Assembly (NCBI RefSeq): GCF_033110285.1
Contig: NZ_CP136995.1
Location: 310,001-374,000 of the forward strand
Reading direction: 5' to 3'
DNA: 64,000 nt
From: Ottowia sp. SB7-C50
GTDB lineage: Bacteria; Pseudomonadota; Gammaproteobacteria; Burkholderiales; Burkholderiaceae_C
Shown here: one piece after another, positions 1 through 7,947 of the stretch
Position numbering within the stretch: position 1 is the first letter of the stretch
How the letters are laid out: each line of letters opens with the position of its first letter
Notes under the pieces: generated by a model
The model's input: only the letters and a program-made list of their open reading frames with translations
Told to the model about the DNA's origin: nothing
The model's database searches: none
Position numbers and translations under genes: made by a program

Positions 1-283
1 GCGCCAGGTCGTCGTACAGGTAGTAGCGCGCCACATCGCACACGATGCGCGTGAGCTGGGGCGGCGCGACATAGTCCCAGCCGCCCACGCGCGGCTTGGC
101 GCACCCATCGAGCGGCAGCACATACACCCGGCCCAGGTGGCCGTCGGCCAGGGCGTGCGCATCGTCCAGCTTGAGCTGGATGCGCGCAGCCTTGACTTCG
201 ACCTGGTCGGCCGCGTCGGTGAGCTGGATCATCTCCGGCTCGCCAAAGCGGTCGATCATGTCCTGGACCGTGGCGTAGATCAT
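1..283 (-). CDS. DUF1320 family Mu-like gp36 protein (partial, 3' end outside window)
   Basis: The minus-strand frame begins with ATG at 283 and stays open to the window edge. The product starts MIYATVQDMIDRFGEPEMIQ, typical of DUF1320 proteins (Mu gp36), which lie just after the capsid gene and are thought to act at the head–tail interface. The start is 5 bases past the stop of the cement-like gene, so the two are probably translationally coupled. About 94 residues are visible and the C-terminus is missing. Family assignment is from the N-terminal pattern and gene order. Confidence 0.75.
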   Translation of the reverse strand, partial: MIYATVQDMIDRFGEPEMIQLTDAADQVEVKAARIQLKLDDAHALADGHLGRVYVLPLDGCAKPRVGGWDYVAPPQLTRIVCDVARYYLYDDLA

Positions 284-288
284 GGCGA

Positions 289-678
289 TCAGGCGTGGCG
301 GTGCGGCAGTATTTGCACTTCGACCAACTGGCCGGCGGCCGTGGCTACGCCCAGGGCGCGGCCGCAGTGGTCGGCCAGCGCGCCGACGGCGGCCTTGCCG
401 GAGCCGTCGGCGGCGGGCTTCACGTAGTCGCCCAGCGCGATGGCGGCGCTGGCTTCGACCAGGTAGGAAAAGTCGGTGACCACGCTGACGGCTTCGCCGA
501 CGGCGGCGTTTTCTTCGGCCACACCCAGCGCGTCCTTCAGGCCGGTGCTGGGCAACGTGGGCGTCAGGGTGCCGTCATAGCTGACAAAGCGGTACTTGGT
601 GATGGCGGCCGTCGCCGTCAAGGTGATGGCGTGGCGCTTGTCGAACTGGCGGCCGTAGCCGGGTTGTGCGGGGGGCAT
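289..678 (-). CDS. DUF2190-like phage capsid decoration (cement) protein
   Basis: A 129-residue protein rich in Ala, Val and Gly with short beta-type segments, containing AITKYRFVSYDG near the N-terminus and LGVAEENAAVGEAVSVVTDF in the middle. The pattern of a value becoming a 'DALGVA' and then 'GRALGVA' segment resembles DUF2190 head-stabilising proteins that decorate capsids. It lies between the capsid fragment and the DUF1320 gene, where Mu-like phages keep small head proteins. The function is inferred from family resemblance and position. Confidence 0.6.
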   Translation of the reverse strand: MPPAQPGYGRQFDKRHAITLTATAAITKYRFVSYDGTLTPTLPSTGLKDALGVAEENAAVGEAVSVVTDFSYLVEASAAIALGDYVKPAADGSGKAAVGALADHCGRALGVATAAGQLVEVQILPHRHA

Positions 679-806
679 GGTTTTCTCCTGTTGAAAGTCG
701 ATTGCTGGCTCGGGAACGCCTGGCTTTCACCCAAAAGGCCCACCGGCCGAAGGGCGGGTGGGCGAATGGCACGCCCGAAGGCGGCCAGGAGACAAAGGGG
801 GGGCTC

Positions 807-1088
807 TCAGGTCTTGCGCTTACCCGGCGGTGGCGCGGGTTCCGGCGCCGCGGCACCTGCATCGGCTGCCGCGGTCGCGGTAGCCGCTGGGGCGTCTGCG
901 CTCGGCGCAGCAGCTGCCGTGTCGCGCTCTTCCTCGATTCGGATGGCCTTGGCCTCCAGCAGCGCGGCCTTGTCCGCATCGCTCAGTGGCGGCGCGGGTT
1001 TGCCAGGATCGATAACGATGCGCTCACCCTCGCTGTTGATGAAGGCGATGGCCACGAGGGCCGTGATGACGATGCGGGTCTTGCTCAT
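807..1088 (-). CDS. Mu-like prophage hypothetical protein
   Basis: A 93-residue product starting MSKTRIVITALVAIAFINSE. I chose this ATG over the upstream in-frame ATG (1130) because the extra residues overlap the region after the capsid gene and look non-native. The N-terminal half has a short beta-rich segment and a DADKAALLEAKAI helix; the C-terminal third is a low-complexity Ala/Pro tract ending in PPPGKRKT. Small proteins of this layout sit between capsid and DUF1320 genes in Mu-like prophages. No function is recognised. Confidence 0.55.
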   Translation of the reverse strand: MSKTRIVITALVAIAFINSEGERIVIDPGKPAPPLSDADKAALLEAKAIRIEEERDTAAAAPSADAPAATATAAADAGAAAPEPAPPPGKRKT

Positions 1089-1177
1089 GTCGGTTCTTTC
1101 GAGTTGGGGCCTCGAGGCCCCGCCGGACAACGCCGCCGGGGACTGGTCGGCTACTACACGCTCTCAGGGCTTTGCAG

Positions 1178-1383
1178 TTACGCCGGGTTCTGGAACAGGA
1201 AGCCGGCGCTGCCACGCACCAGCGTGGGCTTGCGCTCGAAGGTGGCGCCGTAAATCCAGGACTTGCTTTCGCGCTGGTAGTACGGCGTCTCGACGAATGG
1301 GTGACCTTCCATCCAGCTGGTGAAGCCGAAGGCCGGCTCGCCCAGGCTCAGGCCGTTGCCGTCGGCGCCGATGTTGCCGGGCG
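1178..1383 (-). pseudogene. Mu-like major capsid protein gpT, C-terminal fragment
   Basis: The minus-strand frame ending at 1178 encodes about 65 residues resembling the C-terminus of a Mu-like major head subunit, including GEPAFGFTSWMEGHPFVETP and the terminal FLFQNPA. It is followed, as expected, by small head genes in the same direction. No N-terminal capsid sequence lies upstream: the frame runs into sequence that on the other strand encodes terminase. The fragment has no start of its own, so this is a broken gene. The junction is placed near 1383, within about 10 bases. Confidence 0.65.
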
Positions 1384-1951
1384 CAGCTACTACGGCATGG
1401 ACTTCGCGCGCAACGTCGACCTGTCGGTCATCCTGCCGCTGATCGAAGACCAGCATCTGCACAAGCGCGCGCCGTTCGTGATCGAGATGCGCAACGTGCC
1501 GTTCAAGCAGCAAGAACAGGTGCTGTTCTACGTGGTGGATGGGCTGCCCAATTTTTCCTGCGGCGCCAACGATACGCGTGGCAACGGACAGTACCTGGGC
1601 GAGGTGGCAGCGCAGCGCTATGGCAGCACGCGCATCCATCGGGTGATGCTGAGTCAGCAGTGGTACATCGACCAGATGCCTCGCTACAAGGCAGCGTTTG
1701 AAGACGGCAACATCACGATTCCGCGCGACGATGGGCTGCTGACCGACCACCGGGCGGTGCAGATGATCAAGGGCGTGCCCAAGGTGCCGGACGGCGCCAA
1801 GGCCAAGGATGCGGACGGCGGCGAGCGGCACGGCGACAGCGCCGTCGCCGGCGCGCTGGCGTGGTTTGCCACGCAGAACGGCGCCCCTCCCATTGAGTTC
1901 ATGAGCGACGGGCCAGTGTCCGGCGCCGACGATTACCGGGGCTTTTTATGA
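1384..1951 (+). pseudogene. Mu-like terminase large subunit (gp28), C-terminal nuclease fragment
   Basis: The plus-strand frame encodes about 188 residues beginning at GRSYYGMDFARNVDLSVI, the start of the RNase H-like nuclease domain of phage large terminases; the Asp in GMDF is the expected first metal ligand. The C-terminus ends PVSGADDYRGFL and overlaps the portal gene by four bases (ATGA), as in intact Mu-like operons. The N-terminal ATPase domain (Walker A/B) is missing. The frame stays open leftwards to 1172 only because it reads antisense to the capsid fragment. It cannot make a working terminase. Confidence 0.75.
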
Positions 1952-3486
1952 GCGACACCCAAGACAGGAAGCCCGAGCTGCCGCCGCTGGACAGCGAGGT
2001 GGCGACGCAGGCGAGCGACCCGTTCAGCAGCGTGTTCATGGGGCTGATGCGGACCAACGATCCGCTGCTGGTCGAGCGCGGGCTGCATGGCAGCGAGGCG
2101 CATGATCTGTACCGAGACCTTCGTCGCGACGGCAAGGTGTTCAGCGGCCTGCAGAAGCGCAAGCTGGCGGTGGTGGGGCGCGACTGGACGGTGGAGCCGG
2201 TGACCGAGAGCAACCAGGGCACGCGCGATGCGGCGCTGCTGGATGACATTCTGGGCGGCTTCAACTTTGACCAGCTGTGCAGCGGGCTGATGGATGCGCT
2301 GCTGGTGGGCTGGCAGCCCGCCGAGGTGGTGTGGACGCTGAAGGACATCACACACGACGGCACATCGCGCCAGATGGTGGTGCCGGCGCGCGTGGTGCGC
2401 CGGTCGCACCGTCGATTCGTCTTCACGCAGGAGGAAGATCAGGCGCCCGAGCTGCGGCTGCTGACCAAAAGCGACATGCAGCGAGGCGTGCCGGTGCCGG
2501 CGCGCAAGTTTATCGTGCACCGTGTGAATGCCGAAGACGACAACCCCTATGGCACGGGACTGGGGCTGCAGCTGTATTGGCCGGTGTTCTTCAAGCGCAA
2601 GGGCGTGCTGGCGTGGACGAAGTTTCTTGACCGGTTTGGGCTGCCGATTCCTTGGGGCAAATACCCGACAAGCGCGACGCCCCGCGAGAAGGGCACGCTG
2701 TTCGAGGCGCTGCGGGCGGTGAGCAACGACGGCATGATCATGACGCCCGAGGGCACGATGATCGAGCTGCTGGAAAGCAAGATCAACGGATCGGCCACGC
2801 CGCACCAGGCGCATGTGGAGTTCATGGACGACTGGATCATGGAGGTGATCCTGGGCCAGTCGCCGCGTGGCCAGAACGGCGGCGCGCTGGCCGCAGCAGC
2901 GAAAGAGCGCGAGGACGTTCGGCTGGAGCTGAGCCAGGCCGACAGCGACCTGCTGAGCGAGACGCTCAACGACACGCTGATCAAGTGGATTTGCGAGTAC
3001 AACGGGCTGCAGCCGTGCCTGGTGTATCGCCGCGTGGAGAAGGAAGAAGACCTGAAGGCGGAGTCGGAGACCGACAAGAACGTGGCTTCGCTGGGCTTCC
3101 AGATGACCGAGGAAGGCGCGCAGTCGAAGTATGGGCAGCACTGGGTGCTGAAGTCGGCCCCGAGCCTGCCGCCCACCACCGGCCAAGGCAACCAGCAGCC
3201 GGCAGACCCGGCGAGCTTTGCCGAGGGTGGCGCGGCGGCGCCCGATGCCATTGACCACCTGGTGGCGACCGAGCTGGGCCAGTGGCGCCAGGTGGTCGAG
3301 CCGATGGCTGCACCGCTGCGCGCGCTGCTGGAGCAGGCGGCTGCCAAGAATTTGACGGCCGGCCAGCTGCTCGAGCAGCTGCCGCAGCTGATGGCGTCGA
3401 TGGATGACGCGGCGCTGGTGGACGCGCTGACCAACCTGGCGTACACGGGCCGACTGGCGGGCAACGCGGGCGGCGAGCAGGTCTGA
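1948..3486 (+). CDS. DUF935 family phage portal protein (Mu gp29-like)
   Basis: A 512-residue protein of the DUF935 family, the portal subunits of Mu-like phages, which form the dodecameric ring through which DNA enters the head. Recognisable segments are LYRDLRRDGKVFSGLQKRKL near residue 55, WEVEP-like RDWTVEPVTE, and FGLPIPWGKY near residue 230. Length is normal for the family. It overlaps the terminase fragment by four bases and the next gene by one, so the operon structure is kept. The gene looks intact although the prophage is defective. Confidence 0.88.
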   Translation: MSDTQDRKPELPPLDSEVATQASDPFSSVFMGLMRTNDPLLVERGLHGSEAHDLYRDLRRDGKVFSGLQKRKLAVVGRDWTVEPVTESNQGTRDAALLDDILGGFNFDQLCSGLMDALLVGWQPAEVVWTLKDITHDGTSRQMVVPARVVRRSHRRFVFTQEEDQAPELRLLTKSDMQRGVPVPARKFIVHRVNAEDDNPYGTGLGLQLYWPVFFKRKGVLAWTKFLDRFGLPIPWGKYPTSATPREKGTLFEALRAVSNDGMIMTPEGTMIELLESKINGSATPHQAHVEFMDDWIMEVILGQSPRGQNGGALAAAAKEREDVRLELSQADSDLLSETLNDTLIKWICEYNGLQPCLVYRRVEKEEDLKAESETDKNVASLGFQMTEEGAQSKYGQHWVLKSAPSLPPTTGQGNQQPADPASFAEGGAAAPDAIDHLVATELGQWRQVVEPMAAPLRALLEQAAAKNLTAGQLLEQLPQLMASMDDAALVDALTNLAYTGRLAGNAGGEQV

Positions 3487-4745
3487 TGGCGCCCGATGGC
3501 CTGACCGCGGCCGAGTTTGCCGAGCTGCGCCGCCTGAAGCCAGCCGATGCGATGCGCTGGATGCAGGAGCGCGAACGCGGTGCGCTGACTTTCAGCTGGC
3601 AGGACATGTGGCAGGCTGAGCACAGCCACCATTTCACGGTGTCGCGCCTGGCGCGGCTGGACCTGCTGCAGGCAATTCAGGACAGCCTGAGCCGCAGTGT
3701 GTCGGGCGATCTGCAGCGTCGGGACTGGATGCGCGATACCGAGCAGCTGCTGCGTGATGCCGGCTGGTGGGGCGACAAGCAGGTGCTGGACCCTGCCACG
3801 GGCAAGATGGTGACGACGCGGTTTGACCCCGCGCGGCTGAAGCTGATCTTCGACACCAACACACGGCAAGCCGCGGCGGCGGGCCAGTGGGAGCGCATTG
3901 AGCGCACCAAGCGGTCGCACCCCTACCTGCGGTACATCACCAAGCGCGACGACCGCGTACGCCCGCTGCATGCGGCCTGGGACAACGTGACGCTGCCGGT
4001 GGGCGATGCTTTTTGGCAGACGCACTATCCGCCGAACGGCTGGCGCTGCCGATGCCGGGTGGTTTCGGTCAACGAGCGTGAGTACCAGGACGGCAAGACG
4101 CCGGGCGGCGGCACGATGATCAAGCAGCCGCCGGACGTGGTGACGACCGAGTTTGTGAATGCGCGAACGGGCGAGGTGTCGCGCGTGCCGGTGGGTGTTG
4201 ATCCAGGGTTCGGCTACAACCCCGGCGCGGCGCGGCGGCACGAGCTGGACGCGCTGGTGACCGCCAAGATGCGCCAGGCCACGCCCGCGCTGGCCCAGGC
4301 GGCGCAGCTGGAGGGGTTGACGCTGGAGGCCGCGGCGGCGACCTATGCTGAAACGGCGAGATTGCAAAAGCAGACCAAGCGGCCGGCGCTTGCCATGGCG
4401 CCACTGGCGGACAAGGTCATCAGTCAAATGAACGAGTTGGGGCTGGAGCCGGGTGGGAGGTTGCTTGGGCTGGACCACGACGGTGTGCTGCACACGTTCA
4501 AGAATCACGGCGGAAACGCCGAGTTCAAACGCGGCCAAGTGCCGATCACATCAGCGGATGTGGCGGCGTTTCCGGCGATCTTCAATGCCGCTGTGCTGGA
4601 GAGAGGTGATCCGGCCTATGCCGGGGATGGCACGCCGCTGGTAGCGGGTGAGGCTGTGTTTGGAGAGTTTCGCTACGGCTTCATCGCCAAGGTTCGGCGA
4701 GGGCTGATCACGATCTATTCGCTGTGGAAGCGCAAAGCCAAATGA
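3486..4745 (+). CDS. Mu gpF-like minor head protein with C-terminal PBECR-type nuclease-like domain
   Basis: A 419-residue protein. Residues from about 20 to 200 match the phage Mu F/gp30 minor head protein family, ending in the diagnostic HYPPNGWRCRCRVVSVNERE. This family acts in head morphogenesis. The C-terminal ~110 residues, after an Ala-rich linker, differ: DHDGVLHTFKNHGG, then FKRGQVPITSADVAAFP, then FGEFRYGFIAKV and TIYSLWKRK. That pattern (a His-containing helix, R-G-Q, T-x-x-D, C-terminal beta strands) fits the phage Barnase/EndoU/ColicinE5/RelE-like (PBECR) domains known on head proteins. The gpF part is firm; the PBECR call is by motif only. Confidence 0.85.
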   Translation: MAPDGLTAAEFAELRRLKPADAMRWMQERERGALTFSWQDMWQAEHSHHFTVSRLARLDLLQAIQDSLSRSVSGDLQRRDWMRDTEQLLRDAGWWGDKQVLDPATGKMVTTRFDPARLKLIFDTNTRQAAAAGQWERIERTKRSHPYLRYITKRDDRVRPLHAAWDNVTLPVGDAFWQTHYPPNGWRCRCRVVSVNEREYQDGKTPGGGTMIKQPPDVVTTEFVNARTGEVSRVPVGVDPGFGYNPGAARRHELDALVTAKMRQATPALAQAAQLEGLTLEAAAATYAETARLQKQTKRPALAMAPLADKVISQMNELGLEPGGRLLGLDHDGVLHTFKNHGGNAEFKRGQVPITSADVAAFPAIFNAAVLERGDPAYAGDGTPLVAGEAVFGEFRYGFIAKVRRGLITIYSLWKRKAK

Positions 4746-4835
4746 GAGCCCCGCCAGCCATCATGCTGCCTTGCGGCCCGTGCGGCTTACGTCCAAAACG
4801 GTGGCGGGGAAGTCACATGATACAGGGGGCGGAGC

Positions 4836-5279
4836 GTGCTGACAATTGAGGTTGATGACCGAGCGTTTAGCGCCTATTGGGCGCAGCTGCAGGCGCGCGT
4901 GGGCGACCTGAGCCCGGTCTTGGCAGCGATTGGTCAAGAGATGGAAAACCGTATCAGCGGGCGCTTCGAGACCGAAAGCGACCCCAGTGGCGCATCCTGG
5001 GCGCCGTGGGCGCCGGCGACTTTGGAAAGCTACCCCAAGGACGGCAATCGGCGACTTCTAGATCGGTACGGGGATTTGATGGGCAGTTTGAACTGGCACG
5101 CGGACTCTTCCAGCGTGACGGTGGGTTTTGGACAGCCCTACGCGGCCTATCACGAGTGGGGGACCAAGCGCATGCCTCGACGCGGGCTGATGTTCCAGAA
5201 CCCCGACGCCGGCACCTTGGCGCCAGCGGACGAACGTGCAGTCATCGACGTGCTGACTGAGTGGCTTGACCTGGCCTGA
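4836..5279 (+). CDS. Phage virion morphogenesis protein (Mu gpG-like)
   Basis: A 147-residue product with a GTG start preceded by a purine-rich GGGGGCGGAG stretch. It contains ENRISGRFETESDPSGASWA, then LLDRYGDLMGSL and the YAAYHEWGTKRMPRRGLM segment typical of the gpG/virion morphogenesis family that acts in tail or head assembly. It is the last phage gene before the chromosome. A 90-base gap separates it from the gpF gene. In intact Mu relatives the protease/scaffold gene follows; here it does not, marking the right edge of the remnant. Confidence 0.82.
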   Translation: MLTIEVDDRAFSAYWAQLQARVGDLSPVLAAIGQEMENRISGRFETESDPSGASWAPWAPATLESYPKDGNRRLLDRYGDLMGSLNWHADSSSVTVGFGQPYAAYHEWGTKRMPRRGLMFQNPDAGTLAPADERAVIDVLTEWLDLA

Positions 5280-5436
5280 AATCACGCAAAATTCATCGGC
5301 GCCAATTTTTTCCACAGTGGCAACGCCGTTGCAGTGATCGTCCCCCTAAAGCCCCGTACATCCCGGAGAATCCCGGAAATATCGCAGCGCCCGCCCTGTG
5401 AATATCTCAGTTCCTTTCACCTATCATCGGTCGCTG

Positions 5437-7062
5437 ATGCCCGATTCAGACCAAGCCCCTTCCACCCCAGCGCCTGACGACGCCGACCTGGGCGCGCTGG
5501 CGCCGTTCCAGCATGGCGTGTTCACCATGCTGTGGAGCACGTGGCTGATCGCCAACCTGTGCATGTGGATGAATGACGTGGCGGCGGCGTGGCTGATGAC
5601 CACGCTCACGTCGACGCCGATCTGGGTGGCGCTGGTGCAGACGGCGGCCACGTTGCCGGTGTTCCTGCTGGGGCTGCCGTCGGGCGCGCTGGCCGACATC
5701 CTGAACCGCAAGCGCTTCCTGTTTTTCACGCAGGTGTGGGTGGCGGTGGTGGGCGCGCTGCTGGCGCTGGCGGTGTTCATGGGGGTGGTGACGCCGCCGC
5801 TGCTGCTGGTGCTGCTGTTCCTCAATGGCGTGGGGCTGGCGCTGCGCTGGCCGGTGTTTGCCGCCATCGTGCCCGAGCTGGTGCCGCGCGCCAAGCTGCC
5901 GGCGGCGCTGGCGCTCAACGGCGTGTCGATGAACGCGTCGCGCATCATGGGGCCGCTGATCGCCGGCGCGGTGATCGCCAGCCTGGGCAGCGCCTGGGTG
6001 TTCCTGCTCAACGCCGTGCTGTCGGTGGCGGCGGCGGTGGTCATCACGCGCTGGCAGCGCGTGCACAAGCCGCATCCGCTGGGCCGCGAAAGCCTGCGCG
6101 GCGCCATGCGCGTGGGCCTGCAGTACGTGGCGCAGTCGTACCACCTGAAGGGCGTGCTGCTGCGCATCGCCATCTTCTTCTTCCATTCCACCGCGCTGAT
6201 GGCGTTGCTGCCGTTGGTGGCGCGCCAGATCAAGGGCGGCGACGCGGGCACCTTCACCGTGCTGCTGGCGGCCATGGGTGCGGGCGCCATTGCGTCCACC
6301 TTTGCGCTGCCGCGCCTGCGCCAGCTGTATTCGCGCGACCGGCTGGTGCTGCTGGGGGCGGGCGTGCAGACGGCGACGATGGCACTGATGGCCGTCACCA
6401 CCCACATCTGGCTGGGCGTGTTGGCCATGGCGCTGGGCGGCGCGGCGTGGCTGACCACGGCCAACACGCTCAGCGTGTCGGCACAGATCAGCCTGCCCGA
6501 CTGGGTGCGCGCGCGCGGCATGTCGATGTACCAGATGGCGATCATGGGCGCGGCCGCGTTGGGCGCGGCCGTGTGGGGCCAGGTGGCCACCTGGAGCAGC
6601 GTGCCGCTGGCGCTGGGCCTGGGCGCGGCCAGCGGCATTGCGGCCATGGCCTTTGCCAACTGGCGCTGGCCCGACCGCGGCGTGATCGAAGACCCCACGC
6701 CCGCCAGCGCACTGCCGCGCCCCAGCGTGAGCGCGCCGCCCGAGAGCGGGCACGTGATCGTTACGGTTGAATACGTGATCGACCCCGAGGACGGCCCCGC
6801 CTTTCGCACGCTGATGGAAGAAAGCCGCCGCTCGCGCCTGCGCCAGGGCGCGGTGGCGTGGGACCTGCTGGCCGACATCCACGAGCCGGGCCGTTACATC
6901 GAGGTGATCGAGGACGCGTCGTGGACCGATCACCTGCGCCGCTTCGAACGCGCCAGCGCCGCCGACGTGGCGCTGCGCGAGCGCAAGCTGGCGTTCCACA
7001 TCGGCGACGAGCCGCCGCGCGTGCGCCGCACGGTGCGCCAGAGCACGGTGCGCGGCACGTGA
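5437..7062 (+). CDS. MFS exporter (transmembrane secretion effector family) with C-terminal monooxygenase-like domain
   Basis: A 541-residue protein. Residues ~20–420 form a 12-helix major facilitator of the MFS_3 (EntS-like) type, with DVAAAWLMTTL, LPVFLLGLPSGALADILNRK and PELVPRAKLPAALALN. The C-terminal ~100 residues are soluble: VIVTVEYVIDPEDGPAFRTL begins an alpha+beta ferredoxin-like segment resembling antibiotic biosynthesis monooxygenase domains, ending in a basic RRTVRQSTVRGT tail. It probably exports a small molecule; the substrate is unknown. An in-frame GTG at 5398 is an alternative start; neither has a strong ribosome site. It is the first chromosomal gene after the prophage. Confidence 0.8.
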   Translation: MPDSDQAPSTPAPDDADLGALAPFQHGVFTMLWSTWLIANLCMWMNDVAAAWLMTTLTSTPIWVALVQTAATLPVFLLGLPSGALADILNRKRFLFFTQVWVAVVGALLALAVFMGVVTPPLLLVLLFLNGVGLALRWPVFAAIVPELVPRAKLPAALALNGVSMNASRIMGPLIAGAVIASLGSAWVFLLNAVLSVAAAVVITRWQRVHKPHPLGRESLRGAMRVGLQYVAQSYHLKGVLLRIAIFFFHSTALMALLPLVARQIKGGDAGTFTVLLAAMGAGAIASTFALPRLRQLYSRDRLVLLGAGVQTATMALMAVTTHIWLGVLAMALGGAAWLTTANTLSVSAQISLPDWVRARGMSMYQMAIMGAAALGAAVWGQVATWSSVPLALGLGAASGIAAMAFANWRWPDRGVIEDPTPASALPRPSVSAPPESGHVIVTVEYVIDPEDGPAFRTLMEESRRSRLRQGAVAWDLLADIHEPGRYIEVIEDASWTDHLRRFERASAADVALRERKLAFHIGDEPPRVRRTVRQSTVRGT

Positions 7063-7089
7063 GGGCGTGGGCCCACGGTTTGGCGTGCA

Positions 7090-7142
7090 ATAGGCCGCCA
7101 GCGCTTTTCCCTGCTGCGCAGGAAGCTATCGTATCAATAGCG
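7090..7142 (-). repeat. Dispersed ~50 bp palindromic repeat (family A)
   Basis: Reads on the minus strand as an AT-rich ATAGCT box followed by an imperfect hairpin with AGCGC arms. This is the family seen at 15.5, 32.2, 39.4, 59.7 and 63.1 kb and inside several genes. It lies between convergent genes. Confidence 0.6.
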
Positions 7143-7169
7143 TCTTGAGGCGCTGGCAGCGCACGGCGC

Positions 7170-7937
7170 TCACACCGCCAGCGGCGTGCCGTCCACGAAG
7201 ACCTTCAGCTCGCCCGGCTCGAAATGCGTCCACTGCTCGTCGCGCGTCAGCGGCGTGGTGGCGACCACGGCCACGCGGTCGTCGGGCGTGGTGTGCTCGG
7301 CAAAGTTGACCGACAGGTCCTCGTCGGCCAGCCGCGCCGTTGCAAACGGGTGCTGGCGCACGATGTAGCACAGCTTGGTCGAGGCATGCGCCCACAGCGC
7401 CTCGCCGTTGGACAGCAGGAAGTTGAACGTGCCGTGCGCGGCCACGCGCGGCACCAGCTCGCGCAGCGTGCGAGTCAGCTCGGCCACCGGCGGCACGCTG
7501 GCGTGCGCCTTGGCCAGCTCCTGCATCAGCCAGCAGAAGGCCTGTTCGCTGTCGGTGTCGCCCACCGGCCTGAAGTGGCTGTGCAGGCGCGGCGCGTAGT
7601 CCTTCAGGTCGCCGTTGTGCGCAAACACCCAGTAGCGGCCCCACAGCTCGCGCACGAAGGGGTGGCAGTTCTGCAGCATCACCTGGCCCACCGTGGCCTT
7701 GCGGATGTGCGAGATGACCAGCCGGCTCTTGATCGGGTAGCGGCGGATCAGCTCGGCCACCGGCGATTCGGCGGCGGCGCCGGGGTCGACGAACAGGCGC
7801 ACGCCGCGCCCCTCGAAGAAGGCGATGCCCCAGCCGTCGGCGTGGTGGTCGGTGCGGCCGCCGCGCTGCGCGAAACCGGCGAACGAGAACGTCACGTCGG
7901 TCGGCGTGTTGCAGTTCATCCCGAGCAGCTGGCACAT
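7170..7937 (-). CDS. Class II glutamine amidotransferase (YafJ family)
   Basis: A 255-residue protein beginning MCQLLGMNCNTPTD, where Cys2 becomes the N-terminal nucleophile after Met removal, as in Ntn-type glutamine amidotransferases. Other family segments are RTDHHADGWGIAFFEGRG, SHIRKATVG and YWVFAHNGDLKDY. Such proteins hydrolyse glutamine; YafJ homologues have no synthetase domain and their physiological substrate is unknown. The gene lies 10 bases after the stop of the upstream exporter gene on the same strand, so they may be cotranscribed. Length fits the family. Confidence 0.87.
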   Translation of the reverse strand: MCQLLGMNCNTPTDVTFSFAGFAQRGGRTDHHADGWGIAFFEGRGVRLFVDPGAAAESPVAELIRRYPIKSRLVISHIRKATVGQVMLQNCHPFVRELWGRYWVFAHNGDLKDYAPRLHSHFRPVGDTDSEQAFCWLMQELAKAHASVPPVAELTRTLRELVPRVAAHGTFNFLLSNGEALWAHASTKLCYIVRQHPFATARLADEDLSVNFAEHTTPDDRVAVVATTPLTRDEQWTHFEPGELKVFVDGTPLAV

Positions 7938-7947
7938 GGGCTGAATC

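Larger units (their letters stand above)
1..5280. mobile_element. Mu-like transposable prophage remnant (head-gene module, rearranged)
   Basis: Seven or eight consecutive genes match the Mu-like head module: DUF1320 (gp36), a cement-like protein, a small hypothetical, capsid (gpT) C-terminus, terminase (gp28) C-terminus, DUF935 portal (gp29), gpF-type head protein (gp30) and gpG. In Mu relatives all run in one direction. Here the first four run on the minus strand and the rest on the plus strand, meeting near position 1383 inside two truncated genes. Right of gpG the sequence passes into chromosomal genes, so protease, capsid N-terminus, terminase N-terminus and early genes are absent on this side. 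The left end lies outside the window. An inversion followed by a deletion explains the order; assembly error is the alternative. Confidence 0.85.

Noticed and set aside
2547..4538. Long minus-strand frame opposite the portal and gpF-like genes
   Set aside because: Low-complexity product, no start context, and the plus-strand genes are firmly identified.
7067..7078. CGTGGGCCCACG after the MFS gene as a terminator
   Set aside because: Perfect palindrome but with no loop or T run.
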